Assembly (NCBI GenBank): GCA_964493425.1
Contig: CAZBMW010000005.1
Location: 62,001-126,000, forward strand
Source: CAYLMG01 sp964493425
Lineage (GTDB): Bacteria > Planctomycetota > Phycisphaerae > Sedimentisphaerales > Anaerobacaceae
DNA length: 64,000 nucleotides
Direction of reading: 5' to 3'
The notes beneath the pieces were generated by a model. It was not told where the DNA came from. It did not search any database and worked only from the letters and a program-made list of their open reading frames with translations. A program made the position numbers and the translations under genes. Shown here piece after piece: positions 44,966 through 53,585 of this stretch. The stretch's first letter is position 1. The number at the start of each line of letters is the position of its first letter.

Positions 44966-45745
44966 ATGATTCAAAGGCGTGGCTTTACGGTGGTAGAAGT
45001 TTTAGTAGTGATATCAGTGATATCGCTTCTTACGGCTATTGCGCTACCCTGCCTTTCGAGGTCGAGACAACAGGGCCTTGGGGTGGTCTGCCTTAGCAAC
45101 CTCAGGCAGATGGTGATAGCGGCGGATATCTATGCAACCGGTAACGATAGCTTTTATCCTTTAGCGGGCGCTATGGATTTCGGTGATCTTTCGCGACAAT
45201 ACGAGTGGGACTATTTCAAAGTTTTTGAGAACGGCAGTTTAAAGGAATGCAAAGGTGGATTTTTATGGCAGGGCAAGACTACGCTTGAGATACATCAGTG
45301 CCCAATTTTCAGGGGCAGTGCCAACTCGGCAGGCGACCCATATACCGGATATAATTATAATGCGAGCTATATAGGCGGTTTTATAATGATTGTGAACGGT
45401 ATAAAAGTTGGCAATAATTCGAGTAAAATTACGAGTGTGCGAAAGCCGTCGAGATGCGCTATATTCGGAGACGGTGAGTTTACGCTCGGCGCTAATAAGT
45501 ATATGCGTTCCCCTTCGGCGGGCAGGCTGGATAAAAGTTTCGGTGACGGTAACAGATACGCAGGGACGCAGGGATACAGGCATTTAGGCAGGACCAATGT
45601 CGGGTACTGCGACGGCAGTGCCAGGGCTGTACGAGAGCTTTATACGCAAACGAAAAGTAAAAAAATAATAGAAGAATATAACGAGGATAGCAAAAACAAG
45701 GTGGGCTTTCTATCGGCAGATAACAAGGCGTATGATATAGAGTAA
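44966..45745 (+). CDS. Type IV pilin-like (pseudopilin) H-X9-DG protein, third gene of the B12-riboswitch operon
   Basis: 259 residues from the ATG at 44966 (a TTG at 44939 is also open). The N-terminus RRGFTVVEVLVVISVISLLT is a prepilin leader: cleavage after the Gly, Glu at mature position 5, then the hydrophobic helix. The C-terminal part ends with HLGRTNVGYCDGSARAV, the H-X9-DG motif of planctomycete and verrucomicrobial pseudopilins. The body has NLRQMVIAADIYATGNDSFYPL and GYNYNASYIGG, typical of this group. Such proteins are very common in Phycisphaerae. Here it starts 30 bp after the dockerin protein, so it is presumably under the same riboswitch. Confidence 0.82.
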   Translation: MIQRRGFTVVEVLVVISVISLLTAIALPCLSRSRQQGLGVVCLSNLRQMVIAADIYATGNDSFYPLAGAMDFGDLSRQYEWDYFKVFENGSLKECKGGFLWQGKTTLEIHQCPIFRGSANSAGDPYTGYNYNASYIGGFIMIVNGIKVGNNSSKITSVRKPSRCAIFGDGEFTLGANKYMRSPSAGRLDKSFGDGNRYAGTQGYRHLGRTNVGYCDGSARAVRELYTQTKSKKIIEEYNEDSKNKVGFLSADNKAYDIE

Positions 45746-45806
45746 CGAATATCGAATAATGAATGATGAACAAGGAATTTTGAAGAACAGAGAGCGTTGG
45801 GCGATT

Positions 45807-47136
45807 TTAGTATTTTTTTCTGAGTCTGGCGGGAGGGATGTTAAGAAGTTTTCTGTATTTTGCAATTGTTCTTCTGGCGAGATTTTCGATACCGGCGTCG
45901 GCGAGCTTTTTTCTGATTTTGTCGTCACTTAAAGGTTTTGTTTTATCCTCGGTATCAATAATCTGCTGAAGCTTTGCCCTGATGGCCTGCCAGCTATGTG
46001 AGTTTCCGTTTACGTCCTGGGTTCCGCCTGAAAAGAATTTTCGCAGAGGCAGGATGCCCTGGCTGGACTGGATGTATTTTGCTGCTACGGCCCTTGAGAC
46101 GGTGGCGAGATGAACTCCGACCTCGTCGGCAATCTTCGACATAGGCAGAGGCTTCAAATAAAGCTGGCCTTTCTCGAAAAACGGCTTCTGGTACCTGACG
46201 ACGGCGGCGGCGACCTTGAGCAGGGTGTTGTTTCTCTGCTGAATTGCGTCAATAATCCATTGAGCGGAGCGGATATTGTTCTGGAGAAAGTTTTTTGTCT
46301 TTTCGTTTGTTTTTGGGTCTTTGGCGAGCTTAGTGTAGTGGTCGCTAATCTTCAGATTTGGCAGGTTAGAGTCAGCTAATCTTACGGAGAAGCCGTCTGG
46401 GCTGTCGGATTCTTCGACGATTACGTCGGCGGTAATGGGCAGGTTTTTGTCGGGTCCAATCTGCAGGCCCGGAGAGGTATCGAGCCTGCTGATTCTTTCG
46501 ATGGCGTGGTTTATCTGCTCGATGGGGCATTTCATCTTTTTTGCTATTTCAGGAAGGCGATTTTCGAGAAGCTCATCCATATATTCGGAGAGCAGTTTTT
46601 TCTCGAAGGTCATATCGTCTGCGGATTGAGAGATTTGGATAAGCAGACATTCTTTGAGGTCTCTGGCGCCGACGCCGACGGGTTCAAGTTTTTGTACAAG
46701 GCCAAGAGCCTGTTTAAGCTGGTCGAGATTGAACGGGGATTTGTCCGTTGCGCAGAGCTGTTCGAGAGGGACAGAAAGGTAACCTCTGTTGTCGATGTAG
46801 TCGATGATAGCGAGGCCGGCCTGTTTTACGGGTTCGGGCGCGTCGATGAGCCTGAACNNNNNNNNNNAGGGAGTTTATTCGTTCGAAGTCATCGATTTTT
46901 TCCGCTTCTGCAGCAGCGGTGTCGGCCTGAGGATTATCATCAGCGTCGGATTCGTCGCGGGATTGCTGATCGGCTGGTTCTGCGATTTCGAGGACGGGAT
47001 TGCTGTTCAGCTCCTGCTCGATTCTTTCCTGCAGTGCGAGGATGGGCAACTGAAGGATTTCCATAGACTGAATCATATGAGGAGCGAGTTTCATCCGCTG
47101 CTCAAGTCTCATCTGTCCTGTCATCTGAAGCTTCAT
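45807..47136 (-). CDS. rpoN: RNA polymerase sigma-54 factor, interrupted by an assembly gap
   Basis: Sigma-54, needed with enhancer-binding ATPases for open-complex formation. From the ATG at 47136, the N-terminal region I is visible (QRMKLAPHMIQSMEILQLPI, Gln-rich, then LQERIEQELNSNPVLE), followed by an acidic region ending FERINS. The run of N at 46858-46867 then breaks the frame. Beyond it, the core-binding region continues in another frame (RLIDAPEPVKQAGLAIIDYI), then SRLDTSPGLQIG, the helix-turn-helix LPMSKIADEVGVHLATVSRA and the RpoN box NLARRTIAKYRKLL. The gene is almost certainly intact in the organism. A segment of about 60-90 codons is missing at the gap. Confidence 0.93.
46858..46867. 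other. Assembly gap (10 N)
   Basis: Ten N bases inside rpoN. The sequence on the two sides does not join in one frame, and the protein segment expected between them in sigma-54 is missing, so the real gap is longer than 10 bp and the N count is a placeholder. Confidence 0.97.
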
Positions 47137-47295
47137 ACACCTTCCTTATGATTTATTATGCTTTAAGCAGGTATATATTATTATATCATAATCGTTGAAA
47201 GATTTCGGCAATATTCGGGTACGAATTAAAAAAGTTTATAAAGAAAATGCTGCAGTTTAAGTATTCGGCGATTAGAAATTGCGAATAGTTTAGGG

Positions 47296-47901
47296 TCACT
47301 GGAAATTTTGTCTACCGGTTATTGCGTCTGTAAGGATTTTGGTGTTTGCGTATTCGATTGTTGAGCCGGAAGGCAGGCCTCGAGCAAGGCGAGTGATTTT
47401 GACGGATGTGTTTTTCAATAGAGAGCTGATATAAAATGCGGTGCCGTCGCCGGCCATATTGGGATTTGTGGCCATAATAACTTCGATAACGTTGCCGTCG
47501 CGAACCCTTTTTACGAGGCTTTCAATGTTGAGGTCTTCCGCGTCGATACCCTCGAGCGGAGCGATATGGCCGCCGAGGACGTGATAGACCCATTTGCAGG
47601 AACCGGTTTTCTCGAGCGCGATTATGTCCTTGGGCTGTTCGACGACGCAAATGAGGGATTTGTCGCGCCCGGCATCGGAGCAGATTTTGCAGACAGGCGA
47701 TTCGGAGAGGTTATGACATATTTTACAGGATTTGGTTTTGTTTTTGACGTCACTTACGGCTTTGGCGAGTGCCATTGCATCGTCTTTGTTCGCTTTTAGT
47801 ATGTGAAAGGCGAGTCTTTCTGCTGATTTCGGGCCTATGCCTGGCAGCCTATTGAATTCGGCGATGAGCCTGTTGAGACTTTCAGTATAGATATCAGCCA
47901 T
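47296..47901 (-). CDS. recR: Recombination mediator protein RecR
   Basis: 201 residues from the ATG at 47901, with cgcagga upstream; a 35-codon extension of the frame is rejected. RecR, with RecO/RecF, loads RecA at single-strand gaps. FNRLPGIGPKSAERLAFHIL is the N-terminal helix-hairpin-helix. CKICHNLSESPVCKIC is the zinc motif. The Toprim domain starts ICVVEQPKDIIALE and ends with the Walker-like VIMATNPNMAGDGTAFYI. The length is normal. The order ffs-dnaX-recR is as in many bacteria, but the usual ybaB gene between dnaX and recR is absent. Confidence 0.95.
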   Translation of the reverse strand: MADIYTESLNRLIAEFNRLPGIGPKSAERLAFHILKANKDDAMALAKAVSDVKNKTKSCKICHNLSESPVCKICSDAGRDKSLICVVEQPKDIIALEKTGSCKWVYHVLGGHIAPLEGIDAEDLNIESLVKRVRDGNVIEVIMATNPNMAGDGTAFYISSLLKNTSVKITRLARGLPSGSTIEYANTKILTDAITGRQNFQ

Positions 47902-47961
47902 AGTTTTTTTCCTGCGTCGAGTACGATTGACTTTTAATAACACTATATACGAAGGTAAATC

Positions 47962-48101
47962 AATTGTCAATTTGCTTTGTAGAGAAGAAACTTGTCCAGA
48001 TGTCATTCCGCACTTGATGCGGAATCCAGTTCTTCAAAAAAATGGATTCCTGCTTCCGCAGGAATGACAATAGAAGTGTTTTCTACAAAGCATTGTCAAT
48101 T
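47962..48101. repeat. Nested palindromic repeat element between dnaX and recR
   Basis: Outer arms contain GCTTTGTAGA (47974-47983) and its complement TCTACAAAGC (48082-48091), with near matches out to AATTGTCAATTT and CATTGTCAATT. Inner ends are TGTCATTCC (48001-48009) and GGAATGACA (48061-48069), and within these GGAATCCA and TGGATTCC pair. Each half also forms a local hairpin (CCGCA-CTTGA-TGCGG; TTCCTGC-TTCC-GCAGGAA). This tgtcattcc...ggaatgaca unit is a widespread dispersed repeat type in many bacteria; no transposase is present. Confidence 0.88.
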
Positions 48102-48142
48102 GACAAAAGCAGAGCAGTAGTGTGAATAAATAAAAACTGGAA

Positions 48143-49789
48143 TTATGAATTGCTGTCTAATTCTTCGATGTCGGTGATTGCGGCGCCGAGCTCGGTAAGG
48201 ATGGTTTTGACGGCGGGGTGGTTTACGATTTCATTTTCCTTCTGTCTTGAGGCAAGAGCCCGGGCTGCGGCCAAGGCTGCAGGGGAGGAATCGGTATCGC
48301 CGAGCGTGAGATTTATTGTGATGTCTTTTTTGAAATAATCGGACAAGACGTTTTCGATTTGCTCTGTCCGGCCGTTGGATTCACACATTTTCTTTTGCGT
48401 TTTGGCAGAGGCGTCAAAAGTGATTGTCAGAATATCATTCTCAAAGCTGGTGGGGACGGCCCGCGAGAGAAGACTCGAGGCACCGTTGCCAATTTTTTCG
48501 GCGAGAAGATTTAAGAACGCTTTCCAGTTGTTCTTCAGCGAGTCAATGTCACTCAGGGAATGCTGCTGGGTGTGCGGTTTCTGAGGGGCGGCAAAACAGG
48601 TAGGTTCGGTAGTTGTTTCAGCTACTCCGTTTTTTTTTACGGCTGTCTTTTGGGTTTTTGGGGATTGACTGAGGAGCTGGTCAACGTTGAGAAAGTGCTC
48701 GCTTAGAGCAAACCTGAGAAGTGCAGCTTCCAGGAGAGGGCGAGGCGTGTCGGCGGTTCTAATTGACCAACGGAGCCTTTCGAGTGTGGTTATATTATAG
48801 ACCAGAGCAGCGATGTCGAATTTTTCGGCGAGTCTTGCGGCGTTCTCTTTTTGCTGTGCTGTCAGAATCAAAAGGTCGCAATCTATCCCGGCGGATTTTA
48901 CGACCATAAGGTCACGCATATAATCTATGAGGGCATCGACGATGCGAACTTCGCCGAGTCCCGAAGTTATGATTTCATCGAGCCCTCGCAGGGTGCCGGC
49001 GGCGGAATTGTCCGCAATCTGCTCAATGAGCTGAGAGATTTTTTCGGTGTCGGGACAGCCGAGAAAATCCTGCAGCAGCTTTGTGGTAAGGGGTTGCGAG
49101 CCTGTGCTTATGAGTCTGTCGAGCAGGCTCAGGCCGTCACGCATCGAGCCGTTTGCCATTTTCGCAAGCGGCAGGACGAGGTCTTCTTCGTATTCGATTT
49201 TTTCCTTTTTGAGTATCTGTTTTAGCTGCCCGGCGATGAGCTTGGGGCTGATATTGTTGAAATCGAAACGCTGGCAGCGCGACTGGATTGTCGCGAGGAC
49301 CTTGTTCGGCTCGGTTGTTGCGAAGATAAACTTGACGTGGCTGGGTGGCTCTTCCAGAATTTTTAAAAGGGCGTTAAAGGCCTCAGTGGTGAGCATATGT
49401 ACCTCGTCGATGATGTAGATTTTGAAGCGGCAGCGTGCGGGTGTGTAGATTGCGTTCTGGATAAGCTCGCGGATGTTGTCGATGCCGCGGTTTGAGGCAC
49501 CGTCGATTTCAATGACGTCTATATCTTCGCCGAGATTTATGGCAATGCAGGCGTCGCATTTGCAGCAGGGCTTGGTGGTGGGGGTGTCGGTGGAGAGACA
49601 GTTGAGCGACTTTGCGAGGATTCTCGCCATAGTTGTTTTGCCGATTCCTCTTGTTCCGGTGAACAGGTACGCGTGAGCGACGCGGTCTGTTTTGATTGCG
49701 CTTTTCAGTGTTTGTGCGATGGGGTCCTGGCCGATGACCTCGTCAAAGGTTTGCGAGCGATATTTCCTTGCGAGAACTTGATAAGTCAT
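48143..49789 (-). CDS. dnaX: DNA polymerase III subunit gamma/tau
   Basis: 548 residues. It is the ATPase of the clamp loader, plus a C-terminal tau-like part. YQVLARKYRSQTFDEVIGQ opens the protein. Walker A is FTGTRGIGKTTMARIL. The zinc-binding cluster is CCKCDACIAI preceded by LNCLS, the DEVH box is IYIIDEVHMLT, and the sensor/arginine finger is TIQSRCQRFDF. GSMRDGLSLLDRL follows in domain III. After residue ~370 the sequence is variable (QKTAVKKNGVAETTTEP) before a last domain of about 130 residues. A programmed frameshift site was not identified. Confidence 0.95.
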   Translation of the reverse strand: MTYQVLARKYRSQTFDEVIGQDPIAQTLKSAIKTDRVAHAYLFTGTRGIGKTTMARILAKSLNCLSTDTPTTKPCCKCDACIAINLGEDIDVIEIDGASNRGIDNIRELIQNAIYTPARCRFKIYIIDEVHMLTTEAFNALLKILEEPPSHVKFIFATTEPNKVLATIQSRCQRFDFNNISPKLIAGQLKQILKKEKIEYEEDLVLPLAKMANGSMRDGLSLLDRLISTGSQPLTTKLLQDFLGCPDTEKISQLIEQIADNSAAGTLRGLDEIITSGLGEVRIVDALIDYMRDLMVVKSAGIDCDLLILTAQQKENAARLAEKFDIAALVYNITTLERLRWSIRTADTPRPLLEAALLRFALSEHFLNVDQLLSQSPKTQKTAVKKNGVAETTTEPTCFAAPQKPHTQQHSLSDIDSLKNNWKAFLNLLAEKIGNGASSLLSRAVPTSFENDILTITFDASAKTQKKMCESNGRTEQIENVLSDYFKKDITINLTLGDTDSSPAALAAARALASRQKENEIVNHPAVKTILTELGAAITDIEELDSNS

Positions 49790-49810
49790 AGCATTATTTT
49801 TTTAAAAGAC

Positions 49811-49905
49811 GGCCGGGTTTGCCAGGCACGACTGAGCTGCCGCTTATGGCTGCTCGGTTCCCCGCCTGACCAAGTTCACGGGCCCAGCCTGCATGGGACC
49901 CGGCC
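49811..49905 (-). ncRNA. ffs: Signal recognition particle RNA (4.5S type)
   Basis: On the minus strand this 95-nt stretch folds end to end: GGCCGGGT (49811-49818) pairs with ACCCGGCC (49898-49905). The apical part holds the highly conserved Ffh-binding motif GGTCAGGCGGGGAACCGAGC, followed by AGCC and closing with GCCTGGC. This matches bacterial small SRP RNA. It lies just upstream of dnaX on the same strand, as in Bacillus (scr-dnaX). Confidence 0.93.
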
Positions 49906-50090
49906 ATGAAAAAGTTAATCGTATTATTTCTGCACCAAGACAGGGCTTTAGTATATCAGAGGAAATAAGAAAATCTATAAAAAATTGAAATTGACAGTTT
50001 CGGCTTCTGTTTATAGGATTACGACGAAGGGGATTTTGAGTTAAATTCAAGAGACGAGAGTTTTGAAAGGCAGGAAAAGGAGTATTAATT

Positions 50091-50273
50091 ATGACAGTTA
50101 AGATTGAAGATAGCTGTACAGCCTGCGGTCTTTGTGTAGATACGTGCCCTGACGTGTTTCAGATGGGCGATGCGATGGCGGAGGTAGTGGTTGATAAAGT
50201 TCCTGCGGAACTGGAGGATGCTGTTCAGCAGGCTGCGGATGAGTGCCCGGTAGAGGCAATTATTGTAGAGTAA
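50091..50273 (+). CDS. Ferredoxin, single [4Fe-4S] cluster
   Basis: 60 residues. Four cysteines in the pattern C-x2-C-x2-C (SCTACGLCVDTCP) plus a distant CP pair (DECPVEAI) bind one [4Fe-4S] cluster; this is the monocluster ferredoxin type. It carries electrons in the cytoplasm for unidentified partners. A strong Shine-Dalgarno site (aaaggagt) precedes the ATG. It stands alone, convergent with proC. Confidence 0.92.
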   Translation: MTVKIEDSCTACGLCVDTCPDVFQMGDAMAEVVVDKVPAELEDAVQQAADECPVEAIIVE

Positions 50274-50292
50274 ATTTTTTTGGTTTTTGGGA

Positions 50293-51102
50293 TTATTTTG
50301 AAAGCTCTTTAGCTCGCTTATGGGCACTATTTAAAGCGTCTTTGACAAGCAAAGCAAAATTTGCTTTGTCGAAGATTTTAAGAGCGGCTTCGGTGGTGCC
50401 GCCGCGAGATACAATCTTTTTGCGTAGCTCGGCAGGTGAAAGTCCTTCAGAGCTTCCTTTTTCTGCGAGCAGGGCTGCACCTTTTGCAGTTTGAATGACA
50501 AGCTGTGCGGCGGTTTCATTGTCAAGGCCAAGCTCGACAGCGGTTTTTATCATTTCTTCCATCAGTAAAAAGAAATAAGCCGGTCCTGAACCGCTTGTAG
50601 CGGTGACCGAATCAATGAGGTCTTCGTTTTCGAGGACAAATGCTTTTCCAACTGCGGAGAAGATTGCGAGGGCCTTGTCGAGTTTGTCCTCTGCGTTTTT
50701 GGGTGCGTAGAGCCCTGCTGCGCCGCAGCCTATCAGGGCGGGCGTATTGGGCATCACGCGGATTATTTTGATATCGCCGAGGATGTCGGTGATGAATTTT
50801 ATCCTTTTTCCGGCGGCGATAGAAATGAAAAGAGCATTTTTGTTGAAATTGCTTTTTATATCTTCGAGGACAATAGCGAGCTGCTGAGGCTCGACGCTGA
50901 GAACAATAATATCAGCGGATTCGGCAAGGGCTTTGTTATCGGGGCAGGTCTTGATATTGTACTGCTGTTCGAAGTATTCGAGGCGGCCGGTTTTTATGTC
51001 ACTAACATAAATGTACTGCGGTTCGTAGAGTTTTGCCCGGATGATTCCTTTAATGAGCGCTTCTGCCATATTTCCGCCGCCGATAAAGCTGATTGTTTCC
51101 AT
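50293..51102 (-). CDS. proC: Pyrroline-5-carboxylate reductase
   Basis: 269 residues. It performs the last step of proline synthesis, with NAD(P)H. The nucleotide loop is ISFIGGGNMAEALIKGII at the N-terminus, with RVMPNTPALIGCGAAGLY in the middle. The C-terminal dimerisation and active-site signature is TATSGSGPAYFFLLMEEM and AAQLVIQTAKGAALL...SPAELRKKIVSRGGTTEAAL. It appears complete and of normal length. It is a single gene, divergent from the flavin reductase. Confidence 0.95.
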   Translation of the reverse strand: METISFIGGGNMAEALIKGIIRAKLYEPQYIYVSDIKTGRLEYFEQQYNIKTCPDNKALAESADIIVLSVEPQQLAIVLEDIKSNFNKNALFISIAAGKRIKFITDILGDIKIIRVMPNTPALIGCGAAGLYAPKNAEDKLDKALAIFSAVGKAFVLENEDLIDSVTATSGSGPAYFFLLMEEMIKTAVELGLDNETAAQLVIQTAKGAALLAEKGSSEGLSPAELRKKIVSRGGTTEAALKIFDKANFALLVKDALNSAHKRAKELSK

Positions 51103-51193
51103 TTGTTTGTCCTTGTTAAAGCTTTTTTTCAGTATATAATTTTTGTAATTATAGCAGTTGGAAGAAATATAAAAGAATTTAAGGAGTTTTGCA

Positions 51194-51697
51194 ATGCAAA
51201 AACGTCTCGAATATTCAGAAGCGATAAAGAGAAAATACCCTGAACAGGTCGTTATAGCGGTAGCAAAAGATAAAAATGGAAAGGCGAATCCTGTTACGTT
51301 AGGCTGGACGATGATAGCCTCGGGTGAGCCTGCGATGATGGCGATATCGGTTTACGAGGGTCACTATTCGATTGAGGCGCTCCGGCATTCGAAGTGCTTT
51401 ACAATAGCGTTTCCGTCGGCAGATATGTCGAAAGCCGCCCTTTTCTTCGGTAAACATTCAGGCAGGGACACCGATAAACTCGCCCAATTCGAGTGTGCGA
51501 CCAGTAAAGCCGGTGAAATTGATTCTGTACTGCTCGACGATGCAGCCGCTAATTTCGAATGCAAACTTGTATGGGAAAAACAGGCAGGCGACCATATAAT
51601 TTTTGTCGGAGAGATTATTGCGGCGCATATCAATACGGAGGATAAAAAGAGGCTATACACAGTCGGGCCGGGACATAAACTCGGTTCGGCCGGCTAA
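51194..51697 (+). CDS. Flavin reductase family (FMN-binding split barrel) protein
   Basis: 167 residues. Flavin reductase-like domain with VIAVAKDKNGKANPVTLGW, ISVYEGHYSIEALRHSKCF and AFPSADMSKAALFFGKHSGRD. This group binds FMN and passes electrons from NAD(P)H or acts as a stand-alone FMN protein. A ribosome site (aaggag, 8 bp before the ATG) is present. The MenA-like gene starts 36 bp after its stop, so a shared role in redox or quinone metabolism is possible. Confidence 0.85.
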   Translation: MQKRLEYSEAIKRKYPEQVVIAVAKDKNGKANPVTLGWTMIASGEPAMMAISVYEGHYSIEALRHSKCFTIAFPSADMSKAALFFGKHSGRDTDKLAQFECATSKAGEIDSVLLDDAAANFECKLVWEKQAGDHIIFVGEIIAAHINTEDKKRLYTVGPGHKLGSAG

Positions 51698-51732
51698 ATT
51701 GATTTAATGAGCAAATTTTGTTGCAGTGACTT

Positions 51733-52680
51733 ATGGCTGACACTTTTACCGAGAAAATAAGGAAATATTTTTTAGCTGCGAGGCCTGCATTTTTGACGGC
51801 GAGCGTGGTACCGGTCCTTGTGGGAAGCGCCGCGGGATTTGCAGCGACGCAGACATTCGATTGGCTGCTTTTCATTTTAGCGGTAATTTCGATAATGCTG
51901 CTTCACAGCGGTGCGAATTTGGCTAACGACTATTATGACCATATTTCGGGAAACGACTGGGTAAATAAAAATCCTACGCCGTTCTCAGGCGGCAGCAGGT
52001 TCATACAGGATGGCGTGCTTTCAGCGAAGTCGATTCTGGGCCTGTCAATTGCCTGCTTAGCGATTGGAGCGGCGATTGGGATGATAATCGTATTGCTTGC
52101 GAAAAGTGTTTTTATCTTTGTGCTTGGCGTTATAGGCTGTTTAGGCGGTTTTTTTTACACTGCGCCGCCTTTGAAATTAGGATACCGCTCGCTCGGCGAG
52201 GTTGTGATAGGTTTTTTGTTTGGAATACTGCCGGTAACGGGCAGTTTCTATCTGCAGGCGGGGACATTCGATTGGCTGATATTGTTACCTGCGGGGATTG
52301 TTGCGATATTGATATTTCTTGTGATACTTATAAACGAGTTTGCAGATAAAGATGCGGATGCAGCGGTAAAGAAGAGAACGCTTGTTGTTATCTTCGGTGT
52401 TGAAGCAGCGGTGTGGATTTACAGAACAGCAGTTACTGCGAGTTATTTATTAGCTGCGACAGCGATTTTTCTGGACAGGCAATTATTTTTCGCAGGCTTA
52501 TTTTATCTTTTGACGGGGCCGATAGCGTTTGCGGCGATTAGGTTTGCGAATAAAAAGGATTTGTCTGAAGCCGGCAGGTTAAGTGCAAATAAGATTACTA
52601 TTTTATTACATTTAATTGGCGGGCTTGCTATTGCAGCTGGTTTTATTGTTAGCGGGATTTGTAATATGAAGTCGGGCTAA
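51733..52680 (+). CDS. menA: UbiA-family prenyltransferase, 1,4-dihydroxy-2-naphthoate polyprenyltransferase-like
   Basis: 315 residues with about nine membrane helices. It attaches a polyprenyl chain to an aromatic acid in menaquinone synthesis. The first Asp-rich prenyl-diphosphate site is NLANDYYDHISGNDW, and the second is INEFADKDADAAVKKRTL. TPFSGGSRFIQDGVLS and GGFFYTAPPLKLGYRSLGE are characteristic of MenA proteins. No other men genes are in the window, so the exact aromatic substrate is inferred from the family. Confidence 0.85.
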   Translation: MADTFTEKIRKYFLAARPAFLTASVVPVLVGSAAGFAATQTFDWLLFILAVISIMLLHSGANLANDYYDHISGNDWVNKNPTPFSGGSRFIQDGVLSAKSILGLSIACLAIGAAIGMIIVLLAKSVFIFVLGVIGCLGGFFYTAPPLKLGYRSLGEVVIGFLFGILPVTGSFYLQAGTFDWLILLPAGIVAILIFLVILINEFADKDADAAVKKRTLVVIFGVEAAVWIYRTAVTASYLLAATAIFLDRQLFFAGLFYLLTGPIAFAAIRFANKKDLSEAGRLSANKITILLHLIGGLAIAAGFIVSGICNMKSG

Positions 52681-52723
52681 AAGCTGATTGAATTTTTGGT
52701 TTTTGGTGCTAAACTAAGCGGTG

Positions 52724-53566
52724 ATGGAAAAGTATGTGATAATAAACGCTGATGATTTCGGTATGCGCAAAGAGGTTAACGAGGCGGTTCGCAAGGCGCA
52801 TACGGAGGGTGTGTTGACAAGCGCATCGATTATGATAAATATGGGTGCGGCTGAGGAGGCGGTAGCGATGGCAAAAGAGCTGCCGGGACTGGGGGTGGGA
52901 GTGCATCTTAACCTGTCAAAGGCAAGGCCTATATGTAAAAAGCCTACCGTGAAGTGCCTTTTGAGCAGAGATGGAGAGTTCGGATTGTCGAAACTAAAAC
53001 TTTTTGTTTTGTCAATATATAGTGATGAGGTGAGAAGGGCTGCTTTAGCGGAGCTTGGTGCTCAGATACAATGGCTTGTGGACAGAGGAATTCAGCCGAC
53101 GCACCTGGATTCGCATTATCATATCCATAGTTTTCCGGGGCTGTTTTCGATAGTTTGCAGACTGGCATCACGTTTTAAGATAGGAGCGATACGATGGGTA
53201 TATGAGCCGGGCCAGGTGAGCGGAAAGCCCTGGCCTATGTCGAGTGATGCCGGCAAGGGCAAGGCGAGGTTTTATCGTGCGCTGGCGAGCATAAATCGTT
53301 TTCAGAATAAGGATTTTCTAAAAAACGGAGCATTTTTGGGGATAGCACATTCGGGCAGGATTGATGTGAACTTTTTTAAGGCGGCTGCGTTGTATAATTA
53401 TGCTGCGGTGACGGAGGTGATGACACATCCTGCGGTTAATAGTGATGCTTTTGACAGTCAGACAGGTCTGCAGAGAGAGGCGGAGCTGAAGGGTCTTTGC
53501 GATGACAGGGCGAAGCGGCAGTTTTCAGAGTCCGGGATAAAGTTAGTCCATTACGGCCAGCTTTGA
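52724..53566 (+). CDS. YdjC/ChbG-type carbohydrate deacetylase
   Basis: 280 residues from the ATG at 52724 (a GTG one codon earlier). YdjC-like proteins deacetylate N-acetylated sugars, and the HpnK subgroup acts in hopanoid synthesis. The metal site is IINADDFGMRKEVNEAV (Asp pair). The next motif is GVGVHLNLSKARP, then PTHLDSHYHIHSFP (His residues), and MTHPAV near the end. The kinase gene follows 19 bp later on the same strand, suggesting a lipid- or sugar-linked envelope role. No hopanoid genes are in view. Confidence 0.87.
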   Translation: MEKYVIINADDFGMRKEVNEAVRKAHTEGVLTSASIMINMGAAEEAVAMAKELPGLGVGVHLNLSKARPICKKPTVKCLLSRDGEFGLSKLKLFVLSIYSDEVRRAALAELGAQIQWLVDRGIQPTHLDSHYHIHSFPGLFSIVCRLASRFKIGAIRWVYEPGQVSGKPWPMSSDAGKGKARFYRALASINRFQNKDFLKNGAFLGIAHSGRIDVNFFKAAALYNYAAVTEVMTHPAVNSDAFDSQTGLQREAELKGLCDDRAKRQFSESGIKLVHYGQL

Positions 53567-53585
53567 AAAAGGAAAGGGCAATAAG

